A stretch of DNA of 64,000 bases. Origin: Saposhnikovia divaricata. Taxonomy: Eukaryota > Streptophyta > Magnoliopsida > Apiales > Apiaceae. A program made the translations under genes and the position numbers. Shown piece by piece: positions 21,714 to 31,789 of this stretch. The stretch spans positions 7,929,881 to 7,993,880 of the forward strand of contig CM071597.1 in assembly GCA_036435485.1 (NCBI GenBank), read 5' to 3'. Position 1 is the stretch's first letter; the number at the start of each line of letters is the position of its first letter. The notes below the pieces were generated by a model. That model ran no database searches. It had not been told where the DNA came from and worked only from the letters and a program-made list of their open reading frames with translations.

Positions 21714-24700
21714 ATGAAGCAAAGGTCAAAATTGGAAACAAAGAAAATAGTGGCTCCAAAGAAGGATTGCAACTTTAAATCTAAATCCAAGAAAGTAAGA
21801 ATTTGATGAATTCTCTTGATTATAGATGTAGTTTGTAATCGATTTTTCCGGTCCAATGCATGTTTGCTTTTCTAGAACTAGTTGTCTGTTGAAAGCGTAG
21901 AAAGCGTAATTTGTAACAATCATAGATTCTTGAATTAGTTGTAATTAATTGCTGATGTGGTGGACATCAATTTGTATACTTGTTCATTCGGTTCAGCTCG
22001 AGGATTTAATTATAGCGCGAATGCCACACACACATGTTATCGCCCAAATAGGCTTTTGTGGGGATTTGACCTAGGTAGATTGGATTCAGGTTAGGGTCCG
22101 TTGTTGGGAATTCTTGATGTAGATTTGATGAATTTTCAGTGGTAGAAATGGAAAGGTTAAGAGCATTGCCACTTAAATTACTCCAAATATTAATCAATTC
22201 GTGGATGAAATTGATGTTCATGGGTTGAATTGATGGATTTTGTTACCATTCACTTCGTATCAAATTTTTTGTTGTTCTTATGCAGCAATGCAAATGATCC
22301 ATGAAATTAATCAATGAATTGAAGAACCTTAATCATTGCAATGGCTAGTTATTAGTTATGACTAATTCTATCAATGATGGTCATCAATTCATCACCAACT
22401 CTATCAATTTTCATCGGATGTGGTGATGATTTGATGAACATCAAAGGATCAATAACAAGCCGCTGCATCGTTAAAGTCTTATAATTCTTTGCTTTGTATG
22501 TTGAATCTACTAATTTACTTCATTAATTCATGTGTTCTATAGATTTCATGTATTTTCACTCCAGTAGTATACTGCATTTGCTAGAGTATGTGCATATTTA
22601 GTTACGACTACATATGACTGAAGACTTCACAACATGTCAAAAAAAAGTTGCAGTGAAGAATTTCATATATTTTCGCTGTAGCAGTATATTGCATTTGCTA
22701 GAGTATGTGCATATTCAAATATGACTGTAGTCGAAGACTTTCATACCATTGTCAAAATAAATACCGGCGTGGCTTCACTAGAAGAATCTTTTTGGGGGTA
22801 TGGGTTAGTATTTGATTGATTATTTTATTATAAGTTGAGGAGATAAATTTAGATATAGGAACGATAGTTCCAAGCAATGATATAGTTGATGCAGGACTGG
22901 TAAATAAAAGATAATAAAATGTTACTCCTATTCCTTTTTAATAGACATTTTACAAATTTTTACACAGACCAAGGAACCATCATTAATGCAGTACAACTCA
23001 TTTAATATAGTCCTCTTATTACCTAGTACCCTTGCAACCTAAACTATACAAGAAAGAGAAAGTCATGCATAATATTATATGTTCTTGCGTGATTGGAAAT
23101 AAGTTTTTTAAATTTTAGTGGGACTTTTTGATGTAGACAATAATCTTTAACGTAGTATTGGTGTTGTAACATGTTGAATATCTATTTTATATGAGTATAC
23201 AAATGCTCACATGTCGATTATGTGCATATTTATTTTTGCTAAATGATTATGTGCGGAAATGCATATTTACTTAACAGGACCCACAGTTGAGTACACAAAC
23301 TAGGTTGACAGAGAGAGCAAATAGAAGTGTTAAAATATATTAGAAGTCATTAAAATTCTCCATTTTCATCCTAGAATGAAATAAGTTGGATTACTAGAGT
23401 ACAAAATGAGACATTGGAATGAAAACAAGAAAAGCTCAACTGAGTTTTGAGGTTACGTCACGTTCCCATGATATTTCTACCATTCAGCTAGCTAGCCTAT
23501 GCTTTCATTACTTGGACAGTACTTTCAGAGTGCTAATTGCTATTATATGTTTCTGCTACTTAATGTATTTGATTTAATGTATCGTTACCCTTTAGAGTCT
23601 TGATACTTATGAAGTGTCTAAAGATCAGGTTTTAAATTAGCAAGGCACTATAGTTCAATGTTGTGTCATCAGGAACTTGATATTGTAATATTTCGATGAA
23701 AATTGTTAATTTATTTATTAATTTCTTGTTATTTTTGTAAGCTAAACTAAATAGTAAAATTGTTTTATATTTTCTAGCAGGTCAATCCGGCTGATAAAAA
23801 AAAAGCGAGGTAACAATATTCTATTTTAATGACCATTCATTATTTCTAATTACCAAAGGCAGATAAATAGATAATCTATTAGGATGATGCATTTCTTTGT
23901 TAACTTACCGTCTTTTTGACCAACTTTAGCTATGGCCGGAAGAAGACCCTTATTGATAGCTTGTATCAAGACAATGATGCTAAGAAATCTGTTAGGGATC
24001 GGGCAGAAGAAGTGCTTCAAAGCATACCAGTGGAATATCCTAGATTTTCTAAAGCAATGCTCCCATCCAATGTTTCCTACAGCTTTTGGATGGTTAGCAT
24101 GCCATACTCTCTTCTTTAAAATAATTTGATTATTGGTTTTATAGATGAAGTTGCCATTGGTGTATTAAAAAAATTCCATTGCATTTCTTTTTAATGTAGA
24201 TATTACCTTTAGACTTTTGTAAGTTTTACATGCCAAACGAAGATGTTAGAGTTGTTTTAGTGGATGAACGTGGAAAAGAGAGGGACACAACATATCTCAC
24301 AAAACGGCATGGCCTAAGTGCTGGTTGGAGAGGGTTTGCAATGGAACATAGACTATTGGAGGGAGATATTTTGGTTTTCCATATGATCTCACCTTACAGA
24401 TTCAAGGTAATTTTTTTCGTAGTTAGGTACTTTGGTTTTTCCTGTACAATTCCACCCTTAATTATTTTGTTAACATGCAGATGTTAGCATTACTCATCAA
24501 ACTGATTTTTGTTGGGTATTATAGTGGTAGATTGTGTGTTTATTTATTAGCGACTGTTGACATGTTTATCACGTTCACGATCTTGTTTAAATTTTAAAAA
24601 ACTATATATGTAAACCTTATTATTAGGATGTAACCAGGAGAATATGGTTGGTATAATTTTAAGAAAAATGGTGTACAGGAATGCCGTCGAGGAATAAAAA

Positions 24701-25530
24701 GTGTTGTGCATACTGTTTTTTCATAGATACTTCAGTGGTGGCTGTTTAATTTGCATTTCATTTTTTCATAGATGATACACAGATGCAAAAGTTGACTATT
24801 ATACTGATTCGTATTGGGGGGTGCTATATCCCACTCCCATGTAGTACAGGTGAATATAGTTCGAGTTTATAGCCTGGATGTGGCAGATGCAGCTCTAATA
24901 CTTATGCTTATCCATGATTCTAGAAACAGAACAGGTATGTATTTTGTTTTTCTGCTTCTGCTCATTGCTTAGAGTGTATATTCTCATTAAGCACATTCTC
25001 ATTATATTTTGAATTCAAACTTTAAAGATGATGTGGCTAAAGATAGTAGTGCCAGTAGAAAGTCAGAGAAGAGTGTGAAGAAACTTGGACAAGTTGATGA
25101 CCAATCTGAAAATCAGTTTGATGATTGTAATACTGAAGTTCCAGAAGTTAAGAGAGAAATGACTCCTAGAAAGTCAAAGAAGAGAGTGAAGAAGCTTGGT
25201 CAAGTTGAAGACCAATCTGAAACTCAGTTTGATGATTGTATTACTGAAGTTCAAGAAGTTAAGAAAGAAATGACTTGTAAAAAGTCAAAGAAGAGACTGA
25301 AGAAGCTTGGACTTATTGAAGCTCATTCTGAAAGACAGGCTGATGAAGGTAATAGGTTTTAGATTTGTCCTGATCCATAAGAATGTATTGAAAGTACTGA
25401 TGGTTATAATTGTGACTATTCTTTAGATGAGGGCTCTGGAGTTGCAGAGTACAAGCTGTCCAACGAGCTCAATCACTGTGGAACTCATCTGATGCAAGAT
25501 CATTATCATAACAGCATAGGTTGCATGTAA
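21714..25530 (+). CDS. B3-domain DNA-binding protein, copy A, 7 coding exons, 329 aa
   Basis: Exons by GT-AG reading: 21714-21794, 23781-23809, 23930-24092, 24200-24406, 24850-24934, 25028-25348 and 25427-25530. All phases agree. Residues 1-60 are Lys-rich and lead into YGRKKTL and a RAEEVLQSIP helix. The B3 fold runs about 80-168: LPSNVSYSFWM, ILPLDFCKFYMP, TKRHGLSAGWRGFAM and GDILVFHMISPYRFKVNIVR. This arrangement is that of the At5g42700/At3g19184-type B3 proteins, presumed nuclear DNA-binding regulators. Residues 190-295 are three Lys-rich repeats of 37 residues; the last 34 are acidic then His-rich. The first ATG directly follows a 3' splice site, so an upstream exon probably exists but was not located. 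A shorter paralogue lies at 31790-34169. Target genes are unknown. Confidence 0.88.
25057..25348 (+). repeat. 111-bp in-frame tandem repeat in B3 gene A exon 6
   Basis: Units at 25057-25167, 25168-25278 and a partial 25279-25348. Each encodes a KSKKRVKKLGQVEDQSE-like basic head, then an acidic tail ending EVKKEMT. The basic heads look like nuclear-localisation or nucleic-acid-contact patches. Confidence 0.95.
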
Positions 25531-27229
25531 TTAATTTGGAGGAACAATTCTATGCCATCGACATCTGTCCAAGTCTTTCAAAGCTGAGAAAATGAATGTC
25601 TGTGGGAATTCCAGCTCAAGTCGAGTATGTGGCTTACTTGTGGATAACAGACCTCTTAAACCTAAGGAGTTGGCGCTCGATGAATGTTGAAAGGTTCTTT
25701 TGAGACTTCTTGAACTAAAGAGTTGCATGGTTAGGTTAATGTCGAAAAGTTCTTTTGCCGAGTTTGATTCTCAGGCTGAATCAGTTGATTGTGGCCTCAT
25801 ACAGAGTTCAGTAGTTTTGTACGTGTGTACATTAATATTGTTTAGTTGTAGAAGCAAGTGTATCTAGTGCATTCTGTTGGTGGGAATCCCCAATCAAATA
25901 TCTATATTATCAGCATCTAAACTATTCTTTAGGTTTCTATACATAATGAAGTATTTCATAGAATTTTTTTCAATAAATCTATTATATACTGAAGTTTCTA
26001 CCAGGTCTTGTAATCTGCAATTTAGAAGCACTGTCAATTTTTTTATAATTTAATAAATAAATAAAGTTTTTCGAAAAAATACCAAATAATATTTATGTAG
26101 GTTAGAGTTCTGGGAGAAAACAAGACTTTCTTTGGAAATTAATAGTTTCTCACAAATTTTATACATTTTTCCTATAGTTAAATGACGAAAAATGTTTTTC
26201 CGATAATTAAATTTCAGAAAAAATTTCCGAATTTCTTTTTCCAAAATCAATTTAATATTCGGCAAACAAATGAAACCTTAATTAATAAATAACATACATA
26301 TTATAAAGATCTTTCCCTTACAAGTTTTCTTTTTTAAAGATCCGTGATAAAATAAAAGAACAAGGGAAAACAAAATTTCAATAAATGTACCAAAAATAAT
26401 AAAACATAAGTATACGAAAACAAAAATATTTAGAAAATCACGATTCACATGTACGAACATTTGCAAAATCTAATTATCCAAAATAAAAAAAAATAATCCA
26501 TTTCTTCATACAAAGAAATATTTAGAAAATGAAAATCACGATTCACATGTACGAACATTTGCTCTCAAGAAGACAATAACCTAGTACGAAGACAAGAACC
26601 TAGTACGAAGATCATGGCTGCCTGCCCATATCATGATATCAATGATCAACCCCCATAGCTTCTTGCAATCTTCTCTTGTTTCTGGGTATTTTTATATACA
26701 TACATGTGTGTATATCTATAGATTATAATTGAATCCAATGATGGATGGGGTATAAAGAAAGTTCATTTGTATGGAAGATTATTACCTGGCTGTGTGTATA
26801 TATAACCCTCTACTGTTGGTAAGCTCATTCCCATATCTTCTTGCTTTCTTTATTTTTATTTTTAATTTTGCTGCTTTGGTTGTTGAGTTTTATCAGGCGG
26901 ATATTTTTTGCTGTCAATTTTAACCCAATTATTTTTCCTTCTCCAGAATGATGGGGATGGCTATAATTATCATCATTCCAAGGCTAGTTTGTAATGATGG
27001 ACTCGAGTCGAGGTCACCGGATGAATGGTAACTCTAGATTCTTTCCCGTTTATTTTGTTTATGTTTTGTCTAATTAATATGTAACACTGACATTAAACCT
27101 GTAGAGAGTGTTTATGCATACCTGCCTAAGACCAGTATTATATAAAATAGTCTACGATAAAAGCTTTGGCTGGACTAGTGACACAATTGTAGAGCGATCG
27201 TATTAGTAGATTTCTGGCATCGGTCTCTG
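25531..27229. other. 3' flank of B3 gene A and intergenic DNA
   Basis: Parts are homologous to the flank of copy B: 25740-25830 matches about 34170-34240, 25985-26060 matches about 34420-34490, and 26278-26370 matches about 34918-35035. A 35-bp direct repeat (cacgattcacatgtacgaac) occurs at about 26430 and 26528. Near 26947 a 27-codon ORF follows a good splice acceptor, but no gene can be built on it. Confidence 0.5.
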
Positions 27230-27540
27230 TCGTTGTACTAATACTATGTTAACAAACTTGGAACCTATCTTTTGTACATGAATAAATCTTGGCACACATC
27301 GTTAAACACTGCAAACTTACTACCAAGATTAGATTTTAGGAGTAGTGCGTGATCCACTTTCTTCCTTTCTTCTTATCAAATTATTTATTATAATAAATTT
27401 AAAACTCTTATACAAACCTATAACAGCTCCTTCTAGGCATCTTGCAAGTTCTGCATCGTTCTTAATTTTTTAATTTTTTTCTAATGAAGCAGATATATAT
27501 TAATCTTGCTGAAGGTTTTATTTTCCATAGATATTTGTCT
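27230..27540. repeat. Dispersed duplication, copy 1
   Basis: About 310 bp starting tactaatactatgttaacaa. A second copy lies at 28330-29010, split by a 372-bp TIR element. No coding content. Confidence 0.8.
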
Positions 27541-27797
27541 TGTTTGAGGTTCTATTTTTCTAATGAGTACTACTCCTTTTTAACCTTTGTCATAATCGTT
27601 TAAATTCTTTTCAATTTTTTAGTTGGTAGTTTCTGTGATGGGGAACGGAAGTAACGAGTTCTTATTTATGTCATTAATTTAAATACATATAGTGTAGAGG
27701 GGGAATAATATATTTATTTATATGTTTATATGTGGGGCTAGAAGTTTACTAAATAAGTAGTTTATGTTTAATAAAGCCCAGTTGTTTACGGGCCTTA

Positions 27798-28170
27798 GAG
27801 CATCTCCAACAAGCTCCTAAATGAGCTCCCTAAAGTTCAAATTTGAGGAGGATGCAACAAAAATGAACTCTAACAAGCTCCTAATGCTTCTCCAAAATAT
27901 TAAGAGGCCTCCTATCCTCTCTATATTCAAGACTCTCTCTCCTCTCTGTACTCCATTTTTTATTAATATATCTCACTTCTTTTCAACTTTCTACCAATAT
28001 CTCATTCCTCCTCTAAATTTTGCAAGTACATTTAGTAATAAAAAATCACTTAAGAGATAGGGATAAAGATTTTGTTGGAGATGATTGAGTAATTTTGTAT
28101 CTTAAATGGCTAAGAGGCAATTAATTATATTATTTTTAGCAAAAAATTTAAGAGCTTGTTGGGGTTGCTC
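27798..28170. mobile_element. Tourist-type MITE (PIF/Harbinger) with TTA target duplication
   Basis: 373 bp flanked by TTA (27795-27797, 28171-28173). Left end GAGCATCTCCAACAAGCTCC; right end AGCTTGTTGGGGTTGCTC, its near reverse complement. A TTA duplication with GAGCATCTCCAACA ends is the Tourist/PIF pattern. The ORF at 27821-28060 is chance. Confidence 0.85.
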
Positions 28171-28329
28171 TTAATCCAGTAGTTGTTTATGGGTTGTGAT
28201 CCATAGTTTTTATCTCTTATCTCTTATGCGGTTAGGTTGCGATTCATAGTTTTTATCTCTTATGCGGTTAAGAAACCCTTGAGGTAGTGGGTTTTTTGCG
28301 CTTCATCCACCTAGGTTCGATCTAGCTTT

Positions 28330-29010
28330 GTCGTTTTACTAAAACTATGTTAACAAATTTGGAACCTATCTTTTGTACATGAATAAATCTTGGCATACAT
28401 TGTTAAACACCGCAAACTTACTACCAAAATTTTAGGTGCGTGATCCACTTTCTCCCTTTCTTCTTACCAAATTATTTATTGTATACAAATTTGTGTTATT
28501 TGAAATTTGCATCCCCTTGGCTTAAGCCAAAATCTCTTTGTTACTCGTAGTTTTTACAATTGCACATTGCATCCCATAACTTTTATCGGCACTACATAAT
28601 GCACCCTATAGACCATATTCCATTTATTTTGATAGCCAAAAGTACTTACTTTCCAAAACTAAAAACCCCCGTAATTAGTTTTGACTGATTTTAAAAATAG
28701 AGTGTCATGGCCGTTTTATGCCTTATAATTTTGATGGTAATGTTCAAAATTAGACGGAACTGGTCAAAGGGGTTCACTGTCACACCAAAACATTTAAAGG
28801 GATGCACTCTGGGTAGTAATAACATGCAGTCAAATCCCTCCAAATATGAGGGATGCAAATTTCAAATACCTTTATTATTTCAATACTTTTATAAAACCTA
28901 TAACATGTTCTTCTAGGCATCTTGCAATTTCTGCATTATTCCTAAATATTGTTATGTTTTTTCTAATGAAACACGTATAATAGTCTTGTTGGAGGTTTTA
29001 TTTTCCATAG
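28330..29010. repeat. Dispersed duplication, copy 2 (interrupted)
   Basis: Matches 27230-27540 on both sides (28330-28490 and about 28885-29010) and is split by the element at 28497-28868. Confidence 0.8.
28497..28868. mobile_element. TIR element with 19-bp perfect inverted repeats, family unknown
   Basis: Left TATTTGAAATTTGCATCCC (28497-28515) and its exact reverse complement at 28850-28868. It lies inside copy 2 of the 27.2/28.3 kb duplication and is absent from copy 1, which shows it is an insertion. No clear target duplication was found, so the superfamily is undecided. Confidence 0.75.
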
Positions 29011-30073
29011 AAGGGAGCTTTGATATAATTACTTTTACATGTAATATTATGTATTTATATAATATTATATAAATTAATTGTTTAGTTAAATAAGTAATTA
29101 TTTGAAGTAAGGGGTCTAAGGCAAATTATTTACACGTTGTAAATGTTAGAAAACAAATCCTCCACAAAATCAATAAGTATAGTTTATCAAATATGAAATT
29201 ATGGATTAAAAATCAAATGCTTGTGAATTCCGAAAAAATTACATGTAAGGTTTTGGTGATATTCTTTGGGTGGCAAATATAAAATAAAAAAGAAAACAAA
29301 TTTCTGTTAGGTGGTTTTTTATCTTTGGAAGGACCTTGGCCCCAGCTTCTCCTTAAAAGCTCCGCCTCTACATCCCCCTAAAGCTTCGCCTCTACACTTA
29401 CCCTATTCTAACACTAACGAGAGTTTTTTTAGTGTGGGTACGTACATCCCTCTTTTCTTCATTTATTTGCTTTAATCAGTGAATTTTGAAAAGTTTGGCA
29501 TCAACCATCAAGCAAGACAACTCTACGAGCTCCTTTGTTTTGGTAAGCTATCTTATATTTATTGGTTTTGTAGATTAGATTGTGCATGCCTTTATTCACT
29601 TCGAACATCTCTCGGTTGAGCTTCAAATCTTCCTTTTATGTCTTTAAATTTGCCTCAACACTTTCCCTTTTCTTTTCTAGCACCCTCTACCCACAGTTAA
29701 TAAATCTGAGATTAGTCTGTTGAAACAACTCTATGAGTTACTTTGTTTTGTAAGCGATTGACTATTTAATAGTTTTGCTTTTGTTATAATTGTGTATTGA
29801 TTTGTTTTGCACCAATAGTTGTATAAGCATAGATTGTGCATGCCTTCCTTCACTATAATAAAAGCATCTCTAAAGTGAGCACCCATAGTTGTGATACGCA
29901 TAGATCTTTCTTCTTCTTCTTTTTTTGCATTAAAATCCATATCTATCACTCTTTAATTTGTTTTATGTTAGTATCCTATCAAATTGTAAATTAAATAAAT
30001 GTGTCTTTGGTAATAGGTTAATATTTATGTAATAGACAGGCTCGTGCCTTTCACGTGCACACGTGTTCTGTAA
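29011..30073. other. Intergenic DNA, no gene seen
   Basis: Contains a weak direct repeat: acaactctacgagctccttt at about 29517 versus acaactctatgagttacttt at about 29726, each followed within 150 bp by agattgtgcatgcctt. No domain-bearing ORF. Confidence 0.45.
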
Positions 30074-30082
30074 TAATATTAA

Positions 30083-30211
30083 GGATTCTTTTGATAAATA
30101 AATAGGAAAAAGTAAATTTTTGCACATTTACTTTTGTTAAGAATAGCTATTTGCAATTTTACTAACTAATTTTCAAAATTGCAAAAATATTAACCCTAAC
30201 CCTAGCCCCCT

Positions 30212-30246
<35 letters not shown>

Positions 30247-30901
30247 TTCAAAAATGAGGTCGAAAATGACAACTGAAAAATGGAACATGAAATCAGCAAC
30301 TGAATGCAACCATATGCAACTAAATTTCTGATTTCAGTTGCATTCAGTTGAATATTGCCCCTGGCGGGGCCTTGCAACCCAAATCCACCAAAATCACCCC
30401 ACCTTAAAAAAAAGAAAGTTGAATGTGGTTGCATTTGGTTGTATATTGCCCCTGGCGGGGCCTTGCAACCCAAATCCACCAAAATCACCCCACCTAAAAA
30501 AAAAAAAATTGAATGTGGTTGCATTTGGTTGTATATTGCCCCTGGCGGGGCCTTGCAACCCAAATCCACCAAAATCACCCCACCTTAAAAAAAAGAAAGT
30601 TGAATGTGGTTGCATTTGGTTGAATGTGGTTGCATTCAGTTGAATATGCCCCTGCGGGGCCTTGCAACCCAAATCCACCAAAATAGCACCCCACCTTAAA
30701 AAAAAAAAAGAAAAAAAAAGTACACAAGCGGCGGCGGCAGAAGCAGGAAAGGCAGGAGGGGAGAGGGAGGGGGAAGGGGGGAGGGTTAAGGGTTGGTATT
30801 TTTGCAATTTTGAAACTTTGGTTGGTAAAATTGCAATTAATTCAAGGAGATGGTATTTTTGCAAATAGAAACTTTAAATCTAGTATTCTTGGTAAATTTC
30901 C
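30083..30901. mobile_element. Mutator-type non-autonomous element with 9-bp TSD, same family as 16494-17839
   Basis: 819 bp, GG at the start and CC at the end, flanked by perfect TAATATTAA copies (30074-30082, 30902-30910). It shares with the 16.5-kb element the TTTTTGCAA-type ends, GCAACTGAATGCAACCA words and a CCCCTGGCGGGGCC core. The interior is expanded by a tandem array. ORFs on both strands here are repeat translations, not genes. Confidence 0.8.
30340..30710. repeat. Tandem array, four units of about 90-110 bp
   Basis: Each unit has TGCCCCTGGCGGGGCCTTGC, AACCCAAATCCACCAAAAT, an A-rich run, then GAATGTGGTTGCATTTGG. GCCCC cores sit at about 30357, 30448, 30538 and 30648. The CCCCTGGCGGGG core is itself palindromic. 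Confidence 0.95.
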
Positions 30902-31131
30902 TAATATTAATAACATTGTCCAAATCAGTAATTTTAAATTTAGTGCAAATCACGGGCTGTTCACATGTTTTGTAATATTATTAATATTATATATACATCA
31001 ATATTATTATGTATATATTTTTATGTTATCCCCGTTATAGTTTCACACACCTTCGCCTTTTTCGGTTTTTTAACAAATACAATTTCTCTCAATTCCCCAT
31101 CACTCGTCATCGAATCCTATCATAATTGCTC

Positions 31132-31167
31132 ATGGAATCTCCATTAAACTTTCAAATCTCTGAAAAG
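31132..31167 (+). other. Possible upstream coding exon of B3 gene B
   Basis: ATG GAA TCT ... GAA AAG followed by a good donor (GTATGT), 12 codons, phase 0. It would join in frame to the acceptor at 31787-31789 and add MESPLNFQISEK to copy B. The upstream DNA (about 31035-31130) looks like a 5' UTR. No matching exon is visible before copy A, so this is tentative. Confidence 0.35.
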
Positions 31168-31209
31168 GTATGTTATAAATCTGTAGTTTCACATTTTATT
31201 TGTGTAATT

Positions 31210-31690
31210 TTGAGTTTCAGTTGAGGTTTATTTATTTTGAATTATCCTAGGTTGTTAGTTTGAGATTTGTGAGATAATAAACTTGTTAATTCAGAGGATT
31301 TTTGAACCCGAGCTCATTTAGTTTTGTTTGATTTTGGTTGTTTTGAGTTGCAATTGAGGTATATTTGGATATTCAGATTAAATTACCCTAGGTTGTTAAA
31401 TATGAGAGATGTGATATAATGAATTTGTTATTGAGTTTATTTCTAAATTTGAGCTCGTTTAACTCTTTTGTTTGTTTTGGTTGTTTTCAATTGCAATTGA
31501 GGTTTATTTGGAATTAATTAGCGCAGATAACAAACGTGCTATTTAGATTATTTTTCAATTCGAGCTCGTTTCGTTATTTAGTTTGAATTTGGTTGTTTTG
31601 AGTTGCTTTTGAGGTTTATTCGGACTGAATTTCCCTAGGTCGGTAGTTTGTGACATAATGAACATGTTGTTTAGATTGTTTTTGAACTCA
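31210..31690. repeat. Four degenerate tandem repeats before B3 gene B
   Basis: Units of about 110-145 bp, each with TTGCAATTGAGGTTTATTTG, often CCCTAGGTTGTTAG, and later GAGCTCGTTT plus TTGGTTGTTTTGAG. Starts are near 31217, 31347, 31489 and 31601. They lie in the presumed first intron. Confidence 0.8.
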
Positions 31691-31789
31691 TATAGTTCTC
31701 TCGCTCCCTCCCTCCCTCTCCCCAAGTGTGTGGCCGTGTGTGTGTGTATGGATTAAGATGTGTACTATATGTGGTTTTTTATTTTACAG

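Noticed and set aside
30162..30864. ORFs of 77-156 codons on both strands
   Set aside because: They are translations of the 90-110-bp array in the Mutator-type element.
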